From contig CAADRB010000001.1 in the NCBI GenBank assembly GCA_900708905.1, positions 4,868,401 through 4,932,400 of the forward strand: a DNA stretch of 64,000 bases, written 5' to 3'. The stretch comes from Hymenolepis diminuta (taxonomy: Eukaryota > Platyhelminthes > Cestoda > Cyclophyllidea > Hymenolepididae). Of the stretch, positions 24,802 to 34,778 are shown piece after piece. How positions within the stretch are numbered: the first letter of the stretch is position 1; every line of letters starts with the position of its first letter. Position numbers and translations under genes: made by a program. Under the pieces are notes generated by a model. The model did no database searches. It worked only from the letters and a program-made list of their open reading frames with translations, and was not told the origin of the DNA.

Positions 24802-25829
24802 CTGATAGTAATAATATATTAAATCAATAATAAACACGCGCTTATCTTCTCAATTATTTAAATCATAGTTTTCTTGGATACTAAATTATGCTTTTTCATA
24901 AATTTAGAGCTGATTAAAGTATGACTTGTAAGTATTAAGTAAAGATTCATATTTTATTCTAAATAAAATAGCATAGTATTCATCAAATATGTTTAAGGAT
25001 TTTCATTTGCCTATTCTTGCATAGACATGTTTGATGAAGCCAAATCTTCACGAAAATCATATTTCTCTTTTCTGTGAACATTTTCATGCTGGAGAATAAA
25101 TTGAAAAACACAAAGGTCTTTTTAAACTATAACTGGGCCAAAAAATACTTAAAATTCCAAATATCTAAACAGCCTTTTATGGTCATAATTTAAGCTGTTC
25201 AACCCTATTGACTAAACGTACTCCTTCGCACCATGTATAGAAAATGATTTTTAAAAAACCTTAAAACTACAAGGCAAGAAAAAACACCATGCGGTAATCA
25301 TGAAAAGAGTATAATCCCATTAAAGCGGCAAAATGTATGCTTGGACTTAAATTTGTCAAATAATATAAAATTTGTTGATTCTAAACTTTCATCAGACACG
25401 TCCGCCACATTCCTTTCCCATACTGGTTCTCATGGCAAAATGTCCAAAATTTTGCAAATTTTACACTGTCTGCATACACTATTGGAGATAATAAATTTCT
25501 TTCAATTTACGGACAAATTATATACTATCTTTAACTTGGTTATGCGCTACTTTAATAAACTTTTATGAAGACCGGTAAAGCTTTTCTTTTGATTATTATT
25601 TTTCGAAGATTGAATATTATTTTAATTAGTATTCGTTATACACTGTGCTAGGAATGCTGCAATTTCTATGATTAATTAAGCAACCATGCACTGCAATAAA
25701 ACGGTCAAGTTCTAAACTTTAAACAGATTAAGTTATTCGATTTTGTAATAAACATATTCGGCACTGAAAAAAAAAACAATTTTTATAGGTGAAATCAAAA
25801 TATACAATTGTTAGAAGAAATGATAATTA
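24802..25829. other. Region upstream of the first NOC2 exon found
   Basis: This should hold the N-terminal NOC2 exon(s), but no minus-strand segment with NOC2 features was recognised. A plus-strand open frame at 25341-25568 is exon-like in composition (MDLNLSNNIKFVDSKLSSD at its start) but unassigned. Confidence 0.35.
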
Positions 25830-26105
25830 TTTTCCCCCGTTCCCAATATTTCTTCTATGAACAANNNNNNNNNNNNTTTCTTTATTTCCCCACCGATACA
25901 CTTAACACTTGATCATTATTCGTATTTGTTTAAGTCGGTACCGATTGAGTGTGAGTTTTCGTTATACACGCGTGTTGACTATAACGTGCCCTCTTATCTG
26001 CCGTGGGTTATTAGCTTCTGTGTTAAGTTGCTATATTACCGAGTTTTCTAGATTGTTGGCTCTGCTAGATTACTATACGAACTCCTAGTTGGTTACGTTA
26101 TAGCA
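25830..26105 (-). repeat. LTR-like dispersed repeat, family C, copy 2, with N gap
   Basis: Matches 16367-16639 over its whole length and the window-end copy more closely (CGTGTTGACTATAACGTGCC and CTGCCGTGGGTTATTAGC are shared with 63800-64000). The 5' limit is approximate because TG is not preserved. It contains a 12-base N run at 25865-25876, an assembly gap probably caused by the repeat. Confidence 0.55.
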
Positions 26106-26118
26106 ACAATAATTCAAA

Positions 26119-26295
26119 TTACGAAGTGGTCTTAGAATTTATCAAATCATCATTATGGCTCAGGCTGATTGCATTCTTTGCAAAAGTTTTAGCAATTCGA
26201 TTACGTAAAATTTCAACAGATTCCATTAGTTTTGCAACTTTCTTTATGTTGGCATCATCCAAATCATCGATAGGGTAGTCATAGTCAATCCAGAC
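26119..26295 (-). CDS. Orphan terminal exon abutting a repeat
   Basis: On the minus strand an acceptor (TCTAATATAG) is followed by 58 codons and TAA. The protein begins VWIDYDYPIDDLDDANIKK and is helical and charged (KLMESVEILRNRIAKTF), so it looks coding. A possible donor (TC|GTAATT) just before the stop would allow it to be an internal exon, perhaps of NOC2, but the sequence does not resemble NOC2. The family C repeat starts only 13 bp past the stop codon, so any original 3' UTR has been displaced. Upstream exons were not found. Confidence 0.35.
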   Translation of the reverse strand, partial: VWIDYDYPIDDLDDANIKKVAKLMESVEILRNRIAKTFAKNAISLSHNDDLINSKTTS

Positions 26296-26490
26296 CTATA
26301 TTAGATGTAGACGGGACAGATTTATTTCATTTTGATTTTAAAAGGGAAATCATACTGAAATACAACGGGATAATTTTTTAAAAAGCAAAGATATTTTTGG
26401 TAAAACTGTAAACCGAATCAGCAACTGGGATGATTAAAATAAAATCATAATTCCAATATACTGTAAGAACTGGCAATTTTCCGATCTGCA

Positions 26491-27021
26491 ATGGCAAACG
26501 ATTTTAGTGTTCCCGGATTCAATAGACTGAATATCTCAGAAATTATCCTCTTCCTCGAGTCCCAGTTTCCCGCTTTCGAAATAACCAGAAGCCAGGTGCG
26601 ATTAACCTGCCTTCTCATCGATCTAACACAGGCAGTATCCGAACTCGTGTATGACATTCTCGGAAAACAGCCCACGACACCTTACGATGACTTCATGTTA
26701 GCTATCTTGGAGCGCATGGAGTAGCCAGAATTAAAATTTATCAAATGGCTCCGTTAAGAGCTGATGAATGGAGTCACTAAAGGATCGCAGTCACTAAAGA
26801 GGGATAATTCAGAGCCGGATCCTCCTCTTACGAACGGCGATGATTCGCCGTCCACAATAATCACTCCAGAGGCGGAATTCGACACAGAGCAGTCCCAGAC
26901 GTATAATCAAGAATATCTCAAAGAACTTACGGCTACTGCTGTTGATTCCAACTCTATGAGGGGAGAGAAGCAACACTGCACACCCGAGCAAGTACCACTC
27001 ATCCAAAAGACACGGTCAAGG
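26491..27021 (+). pseudogene. Ty3/gypsy gag remnant
   Basis: The frame 26491-26724 matches the flatworm gypsy Gag core pattern: a FLESQFPAFEITRSQVR block (normally WF...E.QF...I), then LVYDILGKQPTTPYDDF and AILERME (normally EVRDLL..PP..PYD.LK..L..R). A stop at 26722 interrupts it. A second frame, 26764-27021, polar and proline/serine-rich, follows after a short gap and may be the continuation, but I cannot assign it. No reverse transcriptase follows. It is most likely an old, truncated copy. Confidence 0.45.
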
Positions 27022-27739
27022 TGAAATAAGAACACTCAGACACCTGAAATGACAAATCCTCCAAAAGCGCATCAACGGGAAGCAGTGTCAATATCCACAA
27101 CAAACTCTACCCGTCAACCCCACTAACGCGCTATCACTCTGCAATAGCTCAACTAACCGATTTGGGTCTCTAAAACTTCAAAAAATTTCTTTACATTCTT
27201 TAAGTGCTTGCATCTTCAAAAACGGAATTCTCATCGTAGCAGATACTATCCCATCCACCTCCGTCTTCAGAAATACCATCACAATCTCCTCATATCAATA
27301 TTTCCACATTATTTCTATTCAATAGGTATTAGAATTGCTACAAAAGAAGAGGCACCTCCAGGCAAATGCAACTATCGACCCGGAGATATATCAGTCGAAC
27401 AATTTCCTACTCTGCTTGTCCTCAAATCCGTATATTTCCCATTCACACTTAATTACTCGCTCTTTATGACTTTTAAATATTCGAATATTCCACTTTCCAT
27501 TGATTGCCCATTATTCATGACATTTTGATTATTCATTCTGCATTCTCCATTTGAATTCATTTTTGTGTTTACCATTCCTAAGACTCTTTATTTTACTACT
27601 GCAAGCTGCTGTTTCCTTCATCTTATTATTACAACCTCCCAAGGAGCAAGACCTTCGGCTTAAACAGGAAAATAACACTTGAACTAATTCGCAGCCAGAA
27701 ATTTATGTACCTCAAAGTTGGGAAGAGGCTGAAGGATGA

Positions 27740-28135
27740 CTCTGTGTATTTTCCGAAATTACATTTACTTTGCATTCTCTGACAATTCCTCGGGTTTTCG
27801 CCCACGAAGCAGCAGCGACGTTCTTATGTCCCTATGACGTAAAATCTCTATCTGTCGATCCCCTCCTTTCCACAACTGTCTCGTTTCACTTAAAAGTTCA
27901 TCTGTGCTTATTTTCTCACATGCGTCCTTATCCAAATGACTCATATAAAACTGTCTTTATATTTCGACTCACACACACGCGCAGGCACTCTTGCCATTCA
28001 CTGGTCCCTGTCATCACCTTTGTTCGTCATCCCTCACTCGCTTGAGCCCTCATAGTGGTCTAACCAATACATATAGGCCTAGTCAGCCCTCAGTATTCTG
28101 CTCTAAAACTGTTGTTCCTCTTGTCAAACTTTAGG
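27740..28135 (+). repeat. Possible LTR-type repeat related to 18110-18530
   Basis: Pyrimidine-rich block with a TATA-like CATATAAAACTG followed by CACACACACGCGC and ending near ATTCTGCTCTAAAACTGTTG. It shares the ordered blocks described for 18110-18530 (minus). The open frame at 27770-28045 runs over it and is not a gene. Limits are approximate. Confidence 0.3.
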
Positions 28136-28263
28136 TATAGTCTTAGATTCTACAAACTTTAACTGGTACATTAGTTCCTAAAATTTGGCAACTCCAAAAT
28201 TGGAGACCTCAGTTCTTGTTGGTCCTTGCAACTCTCTACAATATATATACAAATATATATATA

Positions 28264-29589
28264 TTTACGGTGTGTATGGTATCTGAAGGCACTTATATTT
28301 TTGTAATTTAAACTGACTCAATAATAATTAATGTATTTTTTATATCGGATCTCAGAGCAAATACCATATTACTAATGAAATGGAAAGACACGCTGTAATA
28401 GTGTCTATAAAAGTGAACTACAGCAATTTAGGAATTGTAGGATTTCTACAAGTCGCCACGTCTTTCGTTTGCAAAGTTAGAAAGGAGCTGAATGAAAACA
28501 ATGGAGATGGATTGGCCGCCACGAGGAAGAGAAAACAGCATTGTCAACGCTCTGCTGACTCACTCAGAACACCTGAGTCTGTTAGAGAAGTGCATGACAT
28601 GGTATAATGAACGAAAATCCTGGAAAGTCAATGTGAAATCTTGCTAAAAATCCTCAGTTGCCTGAAGGAACAATAAGGAATGTTCTTCATCAAGACCACA
28701 GATACAAATCATAGGTAAGTTTATGTCGACAAGGACAACTCAAGAGAATCGTTTAATGCATGCAAAACTACTCTTAAATAAATTGAAGCATCCAGAAGAA
28801 CAGGAGTGTTTTTGGTTTTTCTCTAATGAAAAAACCTTTCGTCAGGATGAAAAAAGTCAACCTAAGAAGTGATAGGTTGCTATGTGTGGGCGGACTCCAC
28901 TAAAGTTCGAACTGTTATGTGCACGAAGTTTCCACCAACAATGATGTAATTTTCGGTGTTGTTAGCAGTGAGGAAGAGGCATGTCATGAGTCCTCAATTT
29001 TCCACAGGCCCTTAGGGTCAGTGCAGACCCAGATGCCTGCGCCGAGACTCTTCAAACCATTGTTAAGCCGCCTTGCATGGACAGCGTAGCCAATGGAAGA
29101 AGATCCTCCTTCGTTTTCCAACAAGTTTCGCCTCCATCCCATAAAGTTCTCAAAACCCAGGATTGAAGAGATGGTCGAGATTTTTCATCATCATGTCACA
29201 CGAAACTTACGACCTCTTCCTAACTCACCAGACCTTAATCCTTTGGGTTACCACATGTAGTGCGGGGTGGGGCGTTGTTGAAAAGGAAGTTAATTAGCAT
29301 CCCCATAACACCAAATTCTCCTCCCTGATGGAAGCAATAACTTGAGCAATAGCCCGAGGAATGAAGAACATGAATAAAGACCCCCTGATAAAAGCTTACA
29401 GTCAGCCACTTTCAGACTCGAATTAAGTGAGTGGTAGAAGCCGAAGGAGGATATACAAAATAAAACCTAAGTTATTATTATGCATATCTGTTCTGTTAGA
29501 AGAAATTGTAAGTTTCAACCATTAACAGTTTCATCTTCTGTTTTTTTAAAAGTGGACAAGGTGAATCCAGATGCCATACACACTTTGAA
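28264..29589 (+). mobile_element. mariner transposon, full length but dead
   Basis: Terminal inverted repeats are visible: the left end TTTACGGTGTGTATGG and, on the opposite strand, the right end TTCAAAGTGTGTATGG. Each is flanked by TA (28262-28263, 29590-29591), as expected of Tc1/mariner insertion. The 1326-bp length is standard. Inside is a decayed transposase (see the separate entry). Confidence 0.85.
28380..29460 (+). pseudogene. mariner transposase pseudogene
   Basis: The start at 28380 (MERHAVIVS) opens the DNA-binding N-terminal part (VRKELNENN, RTPESVREV), then the frame breaks at 28605. Later pieces in shifted frames are still recognisable: LNKLKHPEEQE, WFFSNEKTF, a VVSSEEE block and NSPDLNPLGYHM. 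The catalytic DDD set is lost: the SDEK Asp is Asn, the QQDSAP segment is destroyed, and the last Asp (PLDY) is Gly. Several stops and frameshifts mean it cannot encode a transposase. Confidence 0.85.
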
Positions 29590-29591
29590 TA

Positions 29592-30170
29592 TTGTAATAA
29601 TATTTTCTAAATTTGACAGATAGATATATTTCCCTTAACAATTAAATCTATTTTTTTAAGAGAAACAGTGAGAGAATTTAGACACAAATGAAATAAAATG
29701 GGAAAAATGAGCGAAGTAAAGTGAAGGAATCTGAAGAATGAATCCCTCTTCTCCGAAATATTCATTTTACGTCATCCCTAATCATCACCAAATTTGATTA
29801 TCCTGACCTTTTAGTAACCTCTGTAAACCTTTAACCATTCCTGCGACCCAAGCACTCCATAGACAAACATCGTGTGTCCTCAGCTGGCCTGTGTCTCATC
29901 GACCCGGAAAAGGTAAACATACCTCGGACGATAGTAGCAGACACCGCTATTAACCAGTCCTGTCTGCACTAACCCTTCCTTTTCCTACAATCGTACCGAC
30001 CAATTAAAGCCCGCATACAGTCATATCCTTATGCGTGTCCTCACCCAAAGTGTCGATTATAAATAGTCTCCCATTAGACACACGCACATACACCAGGGAA
30101 CCCTAGCTCCTCAAACGCACCTCCCGTTGCTCAATCCTTTTTCAATTCTCTATATTCCCTTGAGTCTCTG
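29592..30170 (-). repeat. Probable 3' LTR region of the gypsy relic (tentative)
   Basis: AT-rich DNA up to about 29820, then a pyrimidine-rich block up to 30170 (as read on plus) directly downstream, in minus orientation, of the gypsy pol end at 30184. Such a position is where the 3' LTR should be. Termini and target duplication are not clear. Confidence 0.25.
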
Positions 30171-30183
30171 TACTAAGCTTTGA

Positions 30184-30535
30184 TCAATACAACCTGGTCA
30201 ACGCAATCCTTGGTGTTCTTTCTTTTCCATTTACTGTTAGCCATCTGCCGCTACAAACTGGTGACCCTGACGTGATCGAATCTGGAATCCGGCAGTGGAA
30301 ATGTTCTGAGTGGGGCTTTAGTGTGCTTATCAACTTTCGCTCGTTGGCAGGCTTGGCGAGTCTTCGTCCAATTTGCGATGTCTTTGCGTCAAAATGGCCA
30401 AATAAAACGATCAGTGATGAGTTTTGCAGTTGCCCGTTTGCCAGGGTGTGAGAGATTGTGAAGAGATTCGAAAACCAGACGTCAGAAAGCTTTTGGCACA
30501 AAAGGTCTTGGTATGCCTGTTGAAACGTCACATGT
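30184..30535 (-). pseudogene. Ty3/gypsy integrase remnant
   Basis: On the minus strand, in a frame other than the longest open one, the integrase zinc-binding domain is readable: LHNLSHPGKRATAKLITDRF, IWPF, then IANWTKTRQACQRAKVDKHT and FDHVRV. Two in-frame TGA codons interrupt it (one where WPF is normally followed by Trp), and the first Cys of the CxxC pair is Arg. The catalytic core is deleted. What follows, LTVNGKERTPRIALTRL, resembles the very end of gypsy Pol (NGK...SIDRLKPA). Clearly a deleted, inactive copy. Confidence 0.7.
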
Positions 30536-30904
30536 TATGAGACCGGGGGTTGTGTGCAAAGGAATATCATTTAATTGGAGTGATGTCGGACGATTTCGGA
30601 ACTCTTATAGTTCAGAGTCGGTCTTTTGAGCTTTTGAGAGGGAGTGAAAATCGACTGGAATTAGACGCATTGGTATAATCGAAAGTGTATAATTTGCCAA
30701 TATGCTGGAGGCACTTAGCGTAAAGAAATGTGAGCTGCTGCATGAATATCAAATATATCTCGTATGTGGGCACCTGTTTTACCACCTAGATGTATTGGTC
30801 ATTTGTCGATAAGGCTCCAGATTGAGTTGCAGAGCTGATTTTCACCATAATTTTTTGTCTATTACTCCAAAAGGTAGCGGTGGGAATTTGAAAACGATTC
30901 GTCG

Positions 30905-31115
30905 TGCAGTGACCAGCATGCACGCCTGCAAGTCAGAGGTCACGAGATCGATGCTCATTGGTTCTCATCTAATGATGTGGATAACCACCCGACCTGGTCA
31001 ATTTTTATCAAAAAGGGAGGTGGTAGTGAGAGGGTTTTCATAAGAGCGGCCCCAGCATAACCCCTCTCTTCTCAAGTCGGTTGCTGATAACACTTTCCCC
31101 AGTTGAGATTGGCCA
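30905..31115 (+). repeat. tRNA-derived SINE
   Basis: The head reads like a tRNA gene with a B-box-like AGAGGTCACGAGATCGATGC. The body has ATGATGTGGATAACCACCCG and the tail CATAAGAGCGGCCCCAGCATA. The same order occurs at 52086-52310 (AGAGGTTATGAAATCAAT, GGATGGTCAACCGCCCGG, CATAAGAGCGGCTACAGGATA), with fragments at 19685, 53680, 59941 and 62556. It does not encode protein. Confidence 0.65.
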
Positions 31116-31119
31116 TTTC

Positions 31120-34100
31120 TTCGTTCTGTTATATCATCCATATAGAAAGATTGCATTTTAAAAGTGCTGACTTTAGGGAATCTTGTACTTTGATTATAAC
31201 TACTGGTGGATTACAAAATATGTTAAGTGAAGGCACCTTTTTACTATATGGTTTAGCAAAGTAGACTACCAAGTCTGCTATTTTTAGCTAATCCAAGCTC
31301 TAATCCAATATTACTTATTTGTGTTCTTGCAGAACTCTCTAGATAAGTTACATTTCTAATCACTTGGTTTCACTTTTGTTAGTTTCTGTATGCTCTTGCC
31401 TCGGTTGTTATCAATAAATAGTCTAATTTTGTAACCGGTGAAGAACGTTACTACTGAGGGACTGGAAGTAGATTAAGTTAGCAACCCCATCTTCAGATAT
31501 GAAGGTTGGTAGACCAATCAGGATAATATAGTGAACGGTAGTCATTGGCCATATCTTAGCTAGTAAGCCAAGCTATACATATTATCTGGTTCTGTGCTGC
31601 TTTGGACAGAAATGACTATCATCATATCTTGCCCTAACTATAGGTTATTCTGTAGTAAATTTTTTATACCACTCTGCCTACAGCAAGTTGGAATACGGTT
31701 ACCATACGACTTAACTCCGATTTACAGTACTAATATGAACACAAACTTCTAAGAGTATCAGTGTACAGCTCTATTTGATATCACTTATGATACATTGCAC
31801 TTAAATCGAATTTACAGAAAATCGAAAACCATAATGAAGATGTATCTGAGCGGAATTCACAAACTTACCCTGTGTATTGATATTTATTCAAATTATTTGA
31901 TTTTTAAAACGGATTCTTACTAACACTTAAAACGGTCATTATATTGCTTTTGTGTATTATTTTTTATCGGTGTGATAAATGCGAAAGTGAAGCGAAATTG
32001 ACATTGCATAGAATTAATGCATTCTGGGACTAAATACCAACCGTGTCAAACTACTATAAGAGAGGTTGAGATGGCTTTAGAACCATCCTAGAGTAACTTA
32101 ATTAGCAGCTACAGTTCTCGCAAAATTAGAAGTTGAAAGACCTTTCATAAACGTCAATTTGGTTAAGACATGTATTTAAAACTAATTCCTATGGTTTAAA
32201 AAGTAAGATTACTCCGATATATTGTGAATCTCATCTCTTAGATATCGTATGAGGCGATAAGAGTGCACATTTGTCATAGAATTCAACCTCTAGAGGAAAT
32301 TATCTAGAAAAAATAGTAAAAAATACAATAGTAGCGCAATGGTCAACGTATAGGTCTGCAGGGTAAGACGTCACGAGTTCTGTAATAGTCCAATTATTTA
32401 AATTTCATTCATATCAAAATTTTCATCTATATTTTCTTGTTTATTTTGCTTGTTAGTAATTCTAAAATTTCCTACTTTGAGTCGGTCCGACTTTCTGCTC
32501 AGTTCGACGCCTGAGACTCGATGTGTCACTAATGAACTGCGATCAAGCAACTTAAACTGCCCTAAACACAGGAAATTTGATGCTATTTACTCGCCAAGTC
32601 AGTGTTTCCTGACGGATCGAACGTTTGCGGTCGTCTGAACCAACTAGATTATCTCCCATCCTTAAGTGTATATATCTTTCCTTTGCACCTACATATCATC
32701 TGCTGCGATTATTGCATCAGCTTTCCACCGCACCTAAGGTATCCACCAGCGTCCTATTGTTTTTGGCCTTCTCTCTTATCAAGTACATTTCTAATATATA
32801 AACATCATTTGGCGCAACTGCTCTCTTTCTCCATCTTGTTGTCATAAGGAAAATTGATAGAAGATAGAAGGCATAGTCTGGAGAATAGTTAAGGGAAACC
32901 AGATACTCAGCTGCTCTTAGTCCCTTCTAAACTTTCTTACTACTTTAGAACCTTAATGTTAGGCATCTTCCAAATATTATTAGGTCTGTAATGATGACAC
33001 ATTTAAAATAAACCAAAAAGGAGAAATCTTTTTCAGAAATTCATTAATAATCATTATTTATTTGCGCTTATCTGGTAACAACCACAAATTTCGATTACTA
33101 ATGTAGAACATTTATGTACATCAGCTTGTATCCATGTTGATTAACCTCATTTTCAAGAATTTCAAAATGTTTGACCATTATCGTCAGAACACTGCTGCTT
33201 TTGGGTCGGTTGATTCTGCTCGTCTTTGACCATGAAAATGCCCAAGATTACATCACACACCACATGGGGAAACAAGGATGTGTAACCTAAGTTCGACTAT
33301 CCTCTTCGTTCCTTTACTAATTTCAGTATTCCTTATAAAAGTATATCTTTTAATAAGACATTGAATGTACTTTTTCTCAAAAACTATTTTTCATACAAAT
33401 TGTCGTAATAATAAATGTTTACATTCATATAATCATTATTATCGAATTAATAGCAAATTGAATGAAGATTATTGTAAAACTCCTTCCCTTTGTGATCATA
33501 TTACAAATGTCATTATAATTATGTGCGAAATTATAAGTTACCATTATTGATCAATCTATAGAATTACCAATTTTAGGGTTACACTGAACCATCATCATAA
33601 AACGCTGGTATTTATAAACGCTATCAGGAAGAATGATGTGATGCACAGGTTTTTACATTTAGAATTTACCTGGAGTGAATCAGTGAAGTGTGTACAAATT
33701 AAATCTTAAAATCAAATAAAGTTGATCTTGCTATTTGACTGATAACCTCCCCTTAACCCCCTCCCCCCGCCCTCTTCGACCTAGTTCACTATTCTCTCTT
33801 GTGCAGATGCTCGTAATTATTATTTTAGCGGGTGGAACAATAAAAATGAAAAGAAACCTTTGGCAATACAGTATTTTAAAATTTCTGGCGGAAATGTAAA
33901 AAAAAACATCCTGTTGCATTTGTGAGTGAGAAATTCGTTTTCTTTACACATACAGTTTGTGCATTAGAAACCATCATAAACCTCTGCCTCATCAAGGCAT
34001 TAATTTCCCTTAGTGCGCCACTAACGTGAAATCAGTTCCAGTAAAGTTTCACAGCACCATGTTTCAGAATTTAGCATGAAACAAAAAAAAATTAATCAAA

Positions 34101-34660
34101 AGCCTGTCAAGTAAAAAAATGGTGACTCACTTATTCACTAAGGCTCAATGTAAATAAATAAGATTAAACAAATAATGGATCCATTTCCAACACTTTAAGG
34201 TAACTGAACTCATACACCTCAAATTTTATTCAGTAAAAGTATATGCTCACAATTAGCAGAGTGTTTGATGTGTCAGATAACTAAGATTGTCCGCTTAAAT
34301 AAAAGTCATTAGACGGCGTCTAGTCGAACTTAGTTACTGCTGAAATGGAGTAGAGGTGACTTGATAAGCTATTTTCTTCCCAGCCATAAGAGCTTAGATA
34401 CCATAAACAAAGAAGAAGAAATGATTAATATTATGATAGTTTATATTTTCTCTATAAATGTACTGCATTGCAGATAAAAAATTCTTCCCCTCTCTTTTCT
34501 GGGTCAACTACAGTTGGGTATTATTACTTTAAAGGGTATCTGATGATATTTCGCCATCAAACCAGTTTTACATGACAAAAAGTTTCTGGAATCACGAATA
34601 CGCCACCTAGATATTCACTCAAAATCTAAGAAATAAAACTCAACTTTGAGAAGAGGCTAA
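31120..34660. other. Gene-poor stretch before SCYL1
   Basis: AT-rich. A short SINE-head-like segment occurs at about 32335-32395 (GTAGCGCAATGGTCAACG ... GACGTCACGAG). Open frames at 32450-32847 and 33365-33550 lack any coding support. Nothing else recognised. Confidence 0.4.
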
Positions 34661-34664
34661 TAAA

Positions 34665-34670
34665 TTTATT
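34665..34670 (-). promoter_or_regulatory. Poly(A) signal of SCYL1
   Basis: AATAAA on the minus strand, 109 nt after the SCYL1 stop codon at 34779. Confidence 0.6.
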
Positions 34671-34778
34671 CACAAAAAAGCATGCACATGCAATCAACTT
34701 CAAGGCAGGTAAGAAGAAAGAAGGAAAGAAGAAAACAAATTTCAAAATTAGTACCTCTCAACTCGGAATCACTTCAAA

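Noticed and set aside
26445..26675. 76-residue minus-strand frame starting MGCFPRM
   Set aside because: Antisense to the gag-like frame on plus, which has the family pattern.
30240..30280. A plus-strand TGGTGACCCTGACGTGATC resembling a retroviral primer-binding site after an LTR
   Set aside because: Read on the minus strand the same bases encode the FDHVRVTS part of the gypsy integrase remnant, in frame with its zinc-binding domain, so the resemblance is coincidental.
30184..30531. 115-residue minus-strand open frame starting MTFQQAY
   Set aside because: It is a shadow: the shifted frame shows the integrase motifs although it carries two stops.
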